Shown here: positions 1 through 8,095 of the stretch, piece after piece | Position numbering within the stretch: position 1 is the stretch's first letter | Layout of the letters: each line of letters starts with the position of its first letter | Assembly: GCA_902774115.1 (NCBI GenBank) | Contig: CACYHH010000001.1 | Location: forward strand, 62,001 to 126,000 | DNA length: 64,000 bases | Direction of reading: 5' to 3' | DNA from: an uncultured Spirochaetales bacterium | GTDB lineage: Bacteria > UBP6 > UBA1177 | The notes under the pieces: model-generated | Database searches by the model: none | What the model was told of the DNA's origin: nothing | Seen by the model: only the letters and a program-made list of their open reading frames with translations | Made by a program: the position numbers and the translations under genes

Positions 1-177
1 GAATGCGTAAATCGCCGTAAAAAGCGAGAAGATCGCCGCTGCAAAAAGGAAAACAGGGAGCGAAACAAGCTCTTCAGCCGATTTGAATGCAAAGAAAAGA
101 CCGATCATCGGAAATCCCAAAAGTATTGAAACTTCGGCGAAACGGGCCGATTTTATAAAGGCGGAAACGTGCTTCAT
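1..177 (-). CDS. Membrane protein, N-terminal fragment (possibly UbiA-like)
   Basis: This is the first 59 codons of a minus-strand gene that runs off the left edge of the window. It starts at an ATG at 175-177, preceded by a GGAGG ribosome site at 182-186. After a short basic amphipathic start the peptide has two hydrophobic stretches (about residues 16-31 and 40-58), so it is an integral membrane protein. The N-terminal layout resembles UbiA-type prenyltransferases, but the diagnostic Asp-rich motif would lie outside the window. The family assignment is therefore only a guess. It is divergent from the nucleotidase-like gene. Confidence 0.6.
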   Translation of the reverse strand, partial: MKHVSAFIKSARFAEVSILLGFPMIGLFFAFKSAEELVSLPVFLFAAAIFSLFTAIYAF

Positions 178-326
178 CAAACCTCCGAAAAGCATTTGCT
201 TATACTTCAAAAATAAAAATAGTAAAGAATGGTTTGTTCTCATTTTTCCGCGTAACGGACCGGCTGATTTTTGACTAAATTATTTCTTTGGTATATAAAA
301 CCTCCGTTTAATTTTTGGAGGTCTTT

Positions 327-1871
327 ATGAAAAGAAATTTTTTGGTTTTTCTCTTTGTCTGCGGTCTCAGTTTTTCGCTTTTTGCGGAGCCGAGACTCCT
401 GACGATCCTTTTTACAAACGATTCCCACGGCATGGCTTGGGCGTTTGACGCTCCCGACAGTCCGAAAACAGGCGGTCTTGCAGCACAGAAAACCCTCATC
501 GAGCAGATCAGAAACGAAGTCCAGCTGACAAACGGCGACGTTGTGGTGCTTAGCAGCGGAAACGTAACGATGGGTGATCCGAGAAGCAATGTCTGCGAAA
601 ACCTGCCGATGATAACAGGCATGAACCTTATCGGCTACGACGGAATGCTTATCGGAAGCCATGAATTCGACTTCGGAATGAAGACTTTCGAAAAAATGCA
701 GAAAGAGGCGAGATTCCCGTTCATGGCGGCCAACCTTTTCTACAAAAACAACAAACAGGTCGGAAAATCCTTCATCCAGAAAGAGATGATAAACGGCGTT
801 AAAGTCGCTTTCGTCGGCATCACGACTCCAGAAATCGAAAAAATCTCCAACGCCGGCGTTGAAGGGCTCGTAAAAGTTCAGGATCCGATCGAAGCAGCGA
901 AAAAAGCTGTCGAAGAACTCAAGAAAAACAACGATTTCGTAGTTGTTCTTTCAAACCTCGGCTACTCTGACAAAGATAAGGATGCGGACGGTTATCCGAG
1001 CGACAGAATGCTTGCTAAAGAAGTTCCGGGAATAGATCTTATCATCGGCGGACGTACGAAAATCCAGATGGATGAGCCTGTTTACGTCAACAATGTTCCG
1101 ATAATCCAGACGGAAGGACTCGGAAAGTGGGTCGGCAGATTCGATTTCTACTTCGAAGGCAAGGAGCTCGTTCAGAAAAATTTCAAACTTTACCCGATAA
1201 ACATCAAGGAAAAGATAGTTAAAAGCAACGGCAGCGTAACTTACGAAAACAGAGGCAAAGACCTCGTTGAGAACGAAGCTATGCTGAAAATGCTCAATGA
1301 TTTCAACTGCGAATTTTCGACTCAGGTTGTCGGCGAACTTTCCGACTCTTTCAACGGCGAAAGAAATTTCGTCCGCAATAATCCTTCGACTTTAGGCGTT
1401 TTCATTGCATCGGTCATGAAGGAAAGAGCAAATGTCGACATCGCTTTTGCAAACGGCGGAGCGATAAGACAGGGGCTCAACCGCGGCATAGTCAACGAAA
1501 TGGATATCTACAGCGTTTTCCCGTTCGAAGACACGATTGTTACGGGCTCTATCTCCGGTTCACAGCTTGAGGAAGTCATCAACCAGTCAATTAAAAACAA
1601 AGGACAGGGCGGTTTCCTTCACTTCTACGGTGTTGACTTCTCTGTTTCGGGCGGCAAAGCTTCGAACATTAAAGTCAACGGCGCTTCACTTGATGCAGGC
1701 AAAACCTACACATTTGCAGTCAATTCCTTTGTTGCAGGCGGCGGTGACGGCTTCGAAATGATGCCGAAACTCAAACTCAACGACACAAAAATTTCGGTTC
1801 CGGCAGCTGTAATCGAGTACATCAAACGCGAAAAATACATCGAACCCCCGAAAGTTTCAGCCGGGAAATAG
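327..1871 (+). CDS. 5'-nucleotidase/UshA-like secreted protein with degenerate metal site
   Basis: A 514-residue exported protein of the 5'-nucleotidase family: signal peptide (1-20), metallophosphatase domain (about 24-300) and C-terminal substrate-binding domain (about 330-500). The ATG at 327 is chosen because GGAGG sits at 317-321. The C-terminal domain looks intact (FANGGAIRQG and FVAGGGDGF). The catalytic domain is not: the first motif TNDSHG (D32, H34) is kept. The usual GD is SGN (N79), GNHE is GSHE (S111), the SHLG motif is SNLG (N210), and GGHTH is GGRTK (R243, K245). Five of seven expected metal ligands are thus replaced. I infer a periplasmic or secreted protein that may bind nucleotides without cleaving them. 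The family is certain; the loss of activity is inferred. Confidence 0.85.
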   Translation: MKRNFLVFLFVCGLSFSLFAEPRLLTILFTNDSHGMAWAFDAPDSPKTGGLAAQKTLIEQIRNEVQLTNGDVVVLSSGNVTMGDPRSNVCENLPMITGMNLIGYDGMLIGSHEFDFGMKTFEKMQKEARFPFMAANLFYKNNKQVGKSFIQKEMINGVKVAFVGITTPEIEKISNAGVEGLVKVQDPIEAAKKAVEELKKNNDFVVVLSNLGYSDKDKDADGYPSDRMLAKEVPGIDLIIGGRTKIQMDEPVYVNNVPIIQTEGLGKWVGRFDFYFEGKELVQKNFKLYPINIKEKIVKSNGSVTYENRGKDLVENEAMLKMLNDFNCEFSTQVVGELSDSFNGERNFVRNNPSTLGVFIASVMKERANVDIAFANGGAIRQGLNRGIVNEMDIYSVFPFEDTIVTGSISGSQLEEVINQSIKNKGQGGFLHFYGVDFSVSGGKASNIKVNGASLDAGKTYTFAVNSFVAGGGDGFEMMPKLKLNDTKISVPAAVIEYIKREKYIEPPKVSAGK

Positions 1872-1993
1872 CCCGTTCTCTGTTTTTTTCATCAATATTT
1901 ATTTTAATTTCAAAAAATATTGTTAAGATACTTCGCTTTTGCGCTTTTGTGCTTATATTGAATGAGCGTTGCTTTTTAATTTAGGAGAAATAT

Positions 1994-3823
1994 ATGAGAT
2001 TCAATTACAGAACACTGATTGTCTGGCTGTTTATCGCGGTTCTTGCTTTTGTTGCCATAAGTCTTTCGAGGATGACCGATTCTGCGCCGGTTGCCGAAAT
2101 AAACATGACCGAGTTCAGGCAGAAGGTTAAAAATCAGGAAATCAAAGAAGTTTTCATCGACGGAATCGAGTTCAGCGGCGTTCTTAACGACGGAAAGGAC
2201 ACGAAATTCACGGTGATCGGGCCGAGCGGAGAAAGAATGTCGGAATTCCTGGCTGAAAACAATGTTCCGGCGACCTACAAAAAGCCGGAAGACGATTCTC
2301 TTTGGAAAACTCTCCTTATTTCGTGGCTTCCGATGATAATTTTTGTTGCGATTTTCATCTTTTTCCTGCGTCAGATGAACGGCGGAAACAACAAGGCTTT
2401 CTCGTTCGGAAAAAGCAAGCACAGAATGATTTCGAAAGACCAGAATCAGATACGTTTCAAGGATGTCGCCGGTGTTGACGAGGCGAAAGAGGAACTTGAA
2501 GAAGTCGTTGATTTCCTCAAAAAACCGTCTGTTTACACCAAAATCGGCGCGAAAATCCCTCACGGCGTCCTTCTTGTCGGCCCTCCCGGAACCGGTAAAA
2601 CCCTGCTCGCAAAAGCAGTGGCCGGCGAAGCTGATGTTCCGTTTTTCATCATAAGCGGTTCCGATTTCGTCGAAATGTTTGTCGGTGTCGGTGCAAGCAG
2701 AGTCAGAGATTTGTTCGAAAACGCGAAGGCAAAGGCTCCCTGCATCATTTTCGTCGACGAGATCGATGCAGTAGGACGTCAGCGCGGCGCAGGTCTCGGC
2801 GGCGGAAACGACGAGAGAGAACAGACTTTGAACCAGCTTCTCGTCGAAATGGACGGCTTCGGCAGTGATCTCGGAATTATTGTAATCGCAGCGACTAACA
2901 GACCTGATGTCCTCGATCCGGCGCTGCTGCGTCCCGGCAGATTCGACAGGCAGGTTTACGTGCCGCTTCCAGACATAAAAGGGCGCGAACTCATTCTTAA
3001 AGTTCATGCCGAAAAGATAAAAACGGCTCCGGATATCGATTTCATCGACATCGCGAAAGGAACTCCGGGACTTTCGGGTGCCGATCTTGCGAACCTTCTC
3101 AACGAAGCGGCTCTCATTGCGGCGTCGAGATCTGAAAACGAAGTTACAATGGCTGATATCGAAGACGCGAAAGACAAGATTTTTATGGGAAAAGCGCGAA
3201 AAACGATGGTCCAGACTCCCGAAGAAAAGAAGGACACCGCTTATCACGAGGCGGGACATGTCGTTGTCGGGCTCTGTTCCGAATATGCAGATCCGGTTCA
3301 TAAAGTTTCGATCGTGCCGCGCGGAAGAGCTTTGGGGGTAACGCAGCAGCTCCCGGAAAAGGATAAATATTCATATCACAGAGCCGAACTTGTAGACAGG
3401 ATCAAAGTCCTCATGGGCGGCAGAGCGGCAGAAGAAGTTTTCATCGGCAGGATCACGACAGGCGCCGGGAACGATATCGAACGCGCGACGCAGATTGCCC
3501 GGAATATGGTCATGCAGTGGGGCATGGGCGACGATTTGGGACCAATCAGCTACGGCGAAAAGGAAGAACAGGTTTTCCTTGGCCGGGAGCTCGGAAAGAG
3601 GACGCAGGTTAGTGAAGCGACTTCGCAGAAAATCGATGAAGAGGTCCAGAAAATCATCGAAACTGCTTATGCCGATGCGAAAAATATCCTTGAAGCCCAC
3701 AGAGACGGCGTTGAAAGGCTGGTAAGCGCGCTTGTCGAGAAAGAGACGCTCGAAAGAGACGAGATAATGGAGGCTTTTGAGCCGAAACAGCATGAGGAGA
3801 GCGTAGAGGCTCAGGCGGAATAA
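1994..3823 (+). CDS. ftsH: ATP-dependent zinc metalloprotease FtsH
   Basis: Membrane-anchored AAA+ protease that degrades misfolded membrane proteins and short-lived regulators. Two membrane segments (about 7-25 and 106-125) flank a small periplasmic domain. The AAA+ domain follows, with Walker A GPPGTGKT at 196-203, Walker [10 protein letters not shown] and an arginine-finger region (RPGRFDRQV). The zinc protease motif HEAGH is at 418-422. The length of 609 residues is typical. AGGAGA lies just before the ATG. The lytic transglycosylase gene begins 6 nt after the stop and has no clear ribosome site of its own, so the two are probably translationally coupled. Confidence 0.97.
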   Translation: MRFNYRTLIVWLFIAVLAFVAISLSRMTDSAPVAEINMTEFRQKVKNQEIKEVFIDGIEFSGVLNDGKDTKFTVIGPSGERMSEFLAENNVPATYKKPEDDSLWKTLLISWLPMIIFVAIFIFFLRQMNGGNNKAFSFGKSKHRMISKDQNQIRFKDVAGVDEAKEELEEVVDFLKKPSVYTKIGAKIPHGVLLVGPPGTGKTLLAKAVAGEADVPFFIISGSDFVEMFVGVGASRVRDLFENAKAKAPCIIFVDEIDAVGRQRGAGLGGGNDEREQTLNQLLVEMDGFGSDLGIIVIAATNRPDVLDPALLRPGRFDRQVYVPLPDIKGRELILKVHAEKIKTAPDIDFIDIAKGTPGLSGADLANLLNEAALIAASRSENEVTMADIEDAKDKIFMGKARKTMVQTPEEKKDTAYHEAGHVVVGLCSEYADPVHKVSIVPRGRALGVTQQLPEKDKYSYHRAELVDRIKVLMGGRAAEEVFIGRITTGAGNDIERATQIARNMVMQWGMGDDLGPISYGEKEEQVFLGRELGKRTQVSEATSQKIDEEVQKIIETAYADAKNILEAHRDGVERLVSALVEKETLERDEIMEAFEPKQHEESVEAQAE

Positions 3824-3829
3824 TAATCC

Positions 3830-4432
3830 ATGCGTTTTTTAGTGCTTTTTCCGGCAATTTTTTCTTTTTTTCTGATTTTTGCGGACACGGTAAGAATATA
3901 TTATCTCTACGAACCGCTTTCAGACCGCTACACATTCACGAATCAGTGCGCTGATCTGCGCTCCTGCAAGCCTTTGTATGTGACGAAAGGCGAAGTAAAG
4001 CACAAAGCGGGTTACAAAATCAATCCCGGCAGGGAAAATCAGTTCGACGAGATCATAAAAAGCGCATCACAAAAGCACGGAGTCGATTTTTTCCTTATAA
4101 AAAGCGTGATAAAGGCGGAATCGCTTTTTGACACGAAAGCAGTCTCCAGCGCCGGAGCGAAAGGACTTATGCAGCTTATGCCGGACACGGCGGCTGAAGT
4201 AGGTGTGAAAAATGTTTTCGATGCCGAACAGAACATCATGGGCGGCACAAAATATCTGAAAAAAATGCTGAAAAAGTTCAAAAACAATGCCAAAAGCGCA
4301 GTTGCAGGATACAACGCCGGACCGGCTGCGGTCGTTTATTACGACGGAGTTCCGCCGTTTGACGAAACAATGAATTATGTCGAGAAAATACACGATTTTT
4401 ATAAAATTTATACGGGGAAGGAGCTATGGTGA
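3830..4432 (+). CDS. Lytic transglycosylase, SLT domain
   Basis: Secreted murein lytic transglycosylase of 200 residues. A signal peptide (about 1-18) is followed by a linker and a C-terminal SLT domain (about 70-195). The catalytic glutamate is E97 in the IKAES motif; the structural motifs AKGLMQLMP (about 110-118) and AGYNAGP (159-165) are present. It cleaves the MurNAc-GlcNAc bond to give 1,6-anhydro ends, acting in the periplasm. It sits 6 nt downstream of ftsH, and its stop overlaps the pgsA start by 7 nt, so the three genes form one transcription unit. Confidence 0.93.
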   Translation: MRFLVLFPAIFSFFLIFADTVRIYYLYEPLSDRYTFTNQCADLRSCKPLYVTKGEVKHKAGYKINPGRENQFDEIIKSASQKHGVDFFLIKSVIKAESLFDTKAVSSAGAKGLMQLMPDTAAEVGVKNVFDAEQNIMGGTKYLKKMLKKFKNNAKSAVAGYNAGPAAVVYYDGVPPFDETMNYVEKIHDFYKIYTGKELW

Positions 4433-5055
4433 AAAAAATTAAAGGCGGAGCTGGAAAACGTAAAATTATTGATAAGTTACGTAATTTCAAACAGGATGTC
4501 CTGACGATCCCGAATCTTCTCACTTCGATAAGGATAATCCTTGTTCCGGTAGTTCTTCTCTTTATCTGGCTGAATACTCCCGTAATGCGTCTCTGGTCGT
4601 GGATTTTTTACACGGTGGCGACAGTCACCGACTTTTTCGACGGCTATCTTGCGCGTAAATCAGGCACGGTTTCGGTTTCCGGCAAGCTCCTTGATCCGCT
4701 TGCGGACAAGTTCATCGTCAATCTCACGCTGGTTCTGCTCGTTTCGATGCAGGAAATCTCCGCATGGCCTGTCATCATAATTCTGGCGCGCGAGTTTTAT
4801 ATTTTCGGAATACGCTCGCTTGCAATGGAGCACGATTTAGTTATCGCAGCCGATATCTGGGGCAAAACAAAAACCATGCTCCAGATGTTCGCACTTCCTT
4901 TTTTCATGATAAACCAGAAAACTCTGCTTGCTCTTGTGAATATCGACTGGGATCCGAGCGGAGTCGGATATTTCCTCATCTGGTCATCGATAGTTTTCAG
5001 CCTTATCAGCGCGTTTACCTATACACGCGAAGTCAAAAGAAAAATTTTCGGGTGA
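4426..5055 (+). CDS. pgsA: CDP-diacylglycerol-glycerol-3-phosphate 3-phosphatidyltransferase
   Basis: Integral membrane enzyme that makes phosphatidylglycerol phosphate, the committed step to PG and cardiolipin. The CDP-alcohol phosphotransferase signature is complete: D72-G73, A76-R77, G86, D90 and D94 with the canonical spacing. Several hydrophobic segments follow. At 209 residues it is slightly longer than typical because of a basic N-terminal tail (residues 1-24). The ATG overlaps the end of the preceding transglycosylase gene. PgsA and phosphatidylserine synthase share this fold; the N-terminal TIPNLLTSIRI motif favours PgsA. Confidence 0.92.
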   Translation: MVKKIKGGAGKRKIIDKLRNFKQDVLTIPNLLTSIRIILVPVVLLFIWLNTPVMRLWSWIFYTVATVTDFFDGYLARKSGTVSVSGKLLDPLADKFIVNLTLVLLVSMQEISAWPVIIILAREFYIFGIRSLAMEHDLVIAADIWGKTKTMLQMFALPFFMINQKTLLALVNIDWDPSGVGYFLIWSSIVFSLISAFTYTREVKRKIFG

Positions 5056-5117
5056 ATCTTTTAACTGTTTGAATTTATTATGAAATAATCGCTCTGGTGC
5101 GGTTCGTGATTTTTCTT

Positions 5118-5348
5118 TTATACGGTTGTATTTCCGCTTTCTTCAAAATCAAAAAGATCTTTTAAAGGCAGCTCCAGAGCAAAAGATATTTTTTCGATGG
5201 CATCTATTGAAATATTGCGTTTTCCGCATTCTACCGTACTGATATATTCGCGCCCGAGACCCGATTTGAATGCAAGGTCGTTCTGCGTCATGCCCTGCTG
5301 CTTCCGAAGAAACAAAATACGTTTTCCAAGCTGTTCCCGCGCGTTCAT
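5118..5348 (-). CDS. XRE-family helix-turn-helix regulator
   Basis: Small DNA-binding protein of 76 residues with a single Cro/C1-type HTH (about 8-62), in the style of SinR or restriction-controller proteins (LRKQQGMTQNDLA, then GREYISTVECGKRN). The start at 5346-5348 is chosen because the open frame upstream codes for an implausible Cys/Phe-rich stretch over a CAA/CAG-rich sequence. No strong ribosome site is visible, so initiation may be weak or leaderless. It is divergent from a lipoprotein pair across about 210 bp that contain three iterated 21-bp sites, the likely operators. Autoregulation is inferred. Confidence 0.8.
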   Translation of the reverse strand: MNAREQLGKRILFLRKQQGMTQNDLAFKSGLGREYISTVECGKRNISIDAIEKISFALELPLKDLFDFEESGNTTV

Positions 5349-5410
5349 GGCTGTAATAAAAGCAAAAAAACAACAACAGCAGTAACAATAACCAAAAAAT
5401 TTTCTGCGTA

Positions 5411-5494
5411 TGTATCCGATAATGCACATTTTTTATGATTTTGTAGCTTTTAATACACTTTTTTCTTGATTTTTGTAGCCGTTAGTATACATTT
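5411..5494. promoter_or_regulatory. Three 21-bp direct repeats, probable operator array
   Basis: Three related sites start at 5411, 5442 and 5474, spaced 31 and 32 bp apart (about three helical turns). Each begins TGTA and ends in ACATTT or a close variant; copies 2 and 3 also have TGTA/TACA dyad symmetry. Adjacent copies agree at about 16 of 21 positions by eye. They lie between the XRE regulator and the lipoprotein operon, so binding by that regulator is the simplest reading. Confidence 0.55.
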
Positions 5495-5559
5495 GCGTGC
5501 AAAAAGGAAGAGAAATCGATTTTCTCATGTTTATTTAAATTTTTTTCAAGGAGGAAAAG

Positions 5560-6096
5560 ATGAAAAAAACAATGTATTCTTTAATGGCAGTTATTCTTTG
5601 CAGCATGATTCTTGCTTCATGTGCATCCAGCAGAAATTTTGCACCAATCACCAAGGCGACACTTCCGGCGGTTGAAAGATCAGACCGCACTGATGAGTAT
5701 CAAATTCTCAACACTGTTGAAGCCGAGGCAGTTGTTTCCATCACTCAAAATGGTAAAAAACGCTTGATCAAATCTGAAGGTCCGGATGCTTTCCTTAATG
5801 TTTGTATCCAAGACAAAAATGACCCGAACAAGTACAACTACAGTGTTGGAGATTCAAAAGGAACATTGCGTTTTGGAATTATAGAGAATTTCAATATGGG
5901 AGAAGCCGACAAATGCGATGCTGAATCCATGGCGCGTTATCTGGCAGCTTACAGACTTATCAACGAAGCTAAAACTGCCGGAGCTGACGGTATTCTTGCT
6001 CCGTCATTCCGTGGTGATACGGAAGAAATAAAAGATGGCGTTGTATATAAAATCAAACTTTCTGCTAAGCTGATAAAGCTCAACACTGCTAACTAA
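5560..6096 (+). CDS. Lipoprotein of unknown function
   Basis: A 178-residue exported lipoprotein with lipobox LASC (cysteine 21) and a strong AAGGAGG ribosome site about 8 nt before the ATG. The mature part is a small mixed domain (VEAEAVVSI..., then a helical segment AYRLINEAKTAGADGILAP). This resembles the general plan of small envelope-stress lipoproteins, but I do not recognise a named family. It is followed 10 nt later by another lipoprotein gene, and the two are probably cotranscribed from the iterated-site promoter region. Localisation is confident; function is unknown. Confidence 0.82.
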   Translation: MKKTMYSLMAVILCSMILASCASSRNFAPITKATLPAVERSDRTDEYQILNTVEAEAVVSITQNGKKRLIKSEGPDAFLNVCIQDKNDPNKYNYSVGDSKGTLRFGIIENFNMGEADKCDAESMARYLAAYRLINEAKTAGADGILAPSFRGDTEEIKDGVVYKIKLSAKLIKLNTAN

Positions 6097-6106
6097 CGAG
6101 GAAACT

Positions 6107-7063
6107 ATGAGAAAAATCAGCACAATATTTGTCATTTTTGCATTGATTTTTTCAGTAAGTTGCGGCAGCACATCACGGCGTAACGAACCTGCCCAGCCAA
6201 AAATGATCAGTCTCGAACTTGTAAAAGATGCACCGGCAAACAAATATGTCAATTTGGATTACGGTATCCGTCTTAACATAAAAGACGGTAGGGCAAACAA
6301 GAAAATGATCCAAATTTATGATGCGAGCTATTCGGCAGATTACCGCGTCGATCCGGAAGTAAAGGACTTTGTTGATGATAGCCTCCGTCAATATGCCCGC
6401 ACAATGGGTTTTGAACTTGAGGCAGATGTTTCCACGGATTATATGCTTGAGATAACAATCAAAGAATTCCGTGTCGACTATCTGAGCGGCAAAGGCTGGA
6501 CAGGAAGCGTAAATCTTGAGGTCGAAATTTATGATCATGACCGCAAAATCGTCTATCCTAGAACAAGTGCAAAAGGCAGATTCAGCAGTTCAAACGGTGC
6601 GCCAAACAACTTTTCAGCAGCATCCAGAGTTGTCAACGAAGCTTATGCAAATGCGCTTGAACAGATTGACTGGGACAGAGTAGCATTCTTCCTTCACCGC
6701 GCATCATCCCCGAAAAACGAGGCAAACAAGCAGGTTACAGGAGAGGGCAATACCGCACTTGAACACCTCACGATCCACTGGTCAATCCAGTCACGTCCTG
6801 CAGGAGCAGATTGTTACTGGCGTGTAAAATCGTCAACTCCTAATGTTAAGAATCAAAATGAAAGGTATCTTGCCCCGACTCCTTACGAGTCAACGGAAAC
6901 TTTTGATATCAAAGGTTTGACCTACAACAACGCAGGAAATGTTCAGGTCGAAGTAAGATGTTCGAAAGCCGGTTATATGGATCAAAAGAAGGTTTTTGAC
7001 ATGCTTTCGGTAATTGACGAAAAAGAGATTTCGACAATGTTCGTTCTTGTAAAGGATGAATAG
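6107..7063 (+). CDS. YajG-like lipoprotein
   Basis: A 318-residue lipoprotein with lipid attachment at C19 (FSVSC). The N-terminal half (about 40-200) has the pattern of YajG-type lipoproteins: a strand-rich start, VDDSLRQYARTMGFELEADVSTDYMLEITIKEF, broken here into its key parts VDDSLRQYA, GFELEAD and LEITIKEF. A later helix contains VVNEAYANALEQI. The C-terminal 100 residues form a second, probably beta-sandwich domain with paired cysteines (C268-type positions near DCYWRVKS and VEVRCSKAGY). It is the second gene of the lipoprotein pair divergent from the XRE regulator. The YajG assignment is by pattern only. Confidence 0.75.
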   Translation: MRKISTIFVIFALIFSVSCGSTSRRNEPAQPKMISLELVKDAPANKYVNLDYGIRLNIKDGRANKKMIQIYDASYSADYRVDPEVKDFVDDSLRQYARTMGFELEADVSTDYMLEITIKEFRVDYLSGKGWTGSVNLEVEIYDHDRKIVYPRTSAKGRFSSSNGAPNNFSAASRVVNEAYANALEQIDWDRVAFFLHRASSPKNEANKQVTGEGNTALEHLTIHWSIQSRPAGADCYWRVKSSTPNVKNQNERYLAPTPYESTETFDIKGLTYNNAGNVQVEVRCSKAGYMDQKKVFDMLSVIDEKEISTMFVLVKDE

Positions 7064-7095
7064 TTCCCCATCAAAGATTCGATAGCGAGCTGTTG

Positions 7096-7119
7096 CGCCC
7101 GCCTTTTCTAAGACGGGCG
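7096..7119. terminator. Hairpin, probable bidirectional terminator
   Basis: CGCCCG (7096-7101) pairs with CGGGCG (7114-7119). After one mismatch, CTT/AAG extends the stem, leaving a 4-nt loop. The downstream T-run is weak (ATATTTCATTT). It sits between the convergent YajG-like lipoprotein and rhomboid genes, where a terminator is expected. Confidence 0.5.
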
Positions 7120-7207
7120 TATATTTCATTTACTTCGCTAAAATTTACGATTAAAACAGGTCTTTTGATATCGAATTTTCAAGGATTCTGAATTTGTTGC
7201 AGGATTT

Positions 7208-8089
7208 CTAACTGACTGCTCTCATCCAGCAGCAGAAAATAACCGAGATAAACAGAATTGCAGCGATATTCTGTGCAGTTTTTCCGGGGATATTGCGCTT
7301 TGAAAAAACTGCTCCGAAGACTGTTCCGGCCGGAAGTCCTGCGACAAAGCCGAAAAGGTGGGCCAGTACATCGCTTTTTTCACTGCTCCCGAGCATTGCA
7401 AGAAGGCCTAATGCTGCTCCTAACGGGATCCAGCGGCCGAGTTTCTTTTCGCGGAAACTGTCAAAAAACTGCAAACCTGCCAGAACTCCGATAACGCCGA
7501 AAACAGAGGTCGAAGCGCCTATTGAGTTGTGTGCGCTGCCGTAGAAAAAAGCGTTCATGACATTTCCTGCAAAGCCTGTGAAAAGGGCGGAAAGAAGGGC
7601 AAAACCTGTTCCTGTCATGGTTGAAAGTGCCCAGAGGACTATTCCGCCGAAAAAAATGTTGGAAAAAAGGTGTTTGTAGTCGCCGTGAAGGGTGATGGCG
7701 GTGACCGCTCTGAAAAATTCGCCTTCGGTTATTGCCGCAGCGCTTGATCTGCCCGCTTTTATGAGTTCCATGTGGTCAAATTCGTAGATGAAAACATGAA
7801 ATGCCGCGAAAAGAATGAGAGTCGCGCAGAAAATCGGCCAGTTAACTTTCTGGAAACGTATATGGGCGAATTTATTGTGAATTTTTTCTATTCTTCCCGA
7901 TTTTTCATAATCTGAGATTTCGCTTTTCGCCTTTTCGTAATCGCTTAAATCAACTTCTATTTGCCACGAATTCCAGCGGAAGACGGCGTTGTTTGCTATG
8001 GAAAGAGAGTCTAAAAGAAGCGAATATTCACGTGCGGTTTTTTTGTCGGGAGCAGCTATGTATGCTGAATTGTTTTGAGTTTCTTCCAT
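7208..8089 (-). CDS. Rhomboid-family intramembrane serine protease
   Basis: A 293-residue protein: a soluble N-terminal domain (1-80) that resembles the small cytosolic domains of other rhomboids, then six or seven membrane segments. The catalytic dyad is visible: S193 in NSIGASTSVFG and H244 in SDVLAHLFGF. The supporting motif HGDYKHLFSN is at about 135-143. It cleaves membrane-spanning substrates within the bilayer. The usual GASG motif reads GAST here, a mild variation. It starts 6 nt after the FG-GAP lipoprotein stop with no ribosome site of its own, which implies translational coupling; a shared substrate relationship is only a possibility. Confidence 0.92.
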   Translation of the reverse strand: MEETQNNSAYIAAPDKKTAREYSLLLDSLSIANNAVFRWNSWQIEVDLSDYEKAKSEISDYEKSGRIEKIHNKFAHIRFQKVNWPIFCATLILFAAFHVFIYEFDHMELIKAGRSSAAAITEGEFFRAVTAITLHGDYKHLFSNIFFGGIVLWALSTMTGTGFALLSALFTGFAGNVMNAFFYGSAHNSIGASTSVFGVIGVLAGLQFFDSFREKKLGRWIPLGAALGLLAMLGSSEKSDVLAHLFGFVAGLPAGTVFGAVFSKRNIPGKTAQNIAAILFISVIFCCWMRAVS

Positions 8090-8095
8090 AAAGTG

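Noticed and set aside
1976-3301. Long open frame antisense to ftsH
   Set aside because: It mirrors ftsH codons on the opposite strand; the sense gene has all motifs and a ribosome site.
5349-5429. 27-residue N-terminal extension of the XRE regulator
   Set aside because: It encodes a CCCC/FF-rich peptide over CAA/CAG repeats with no similarity to HTH proteins.
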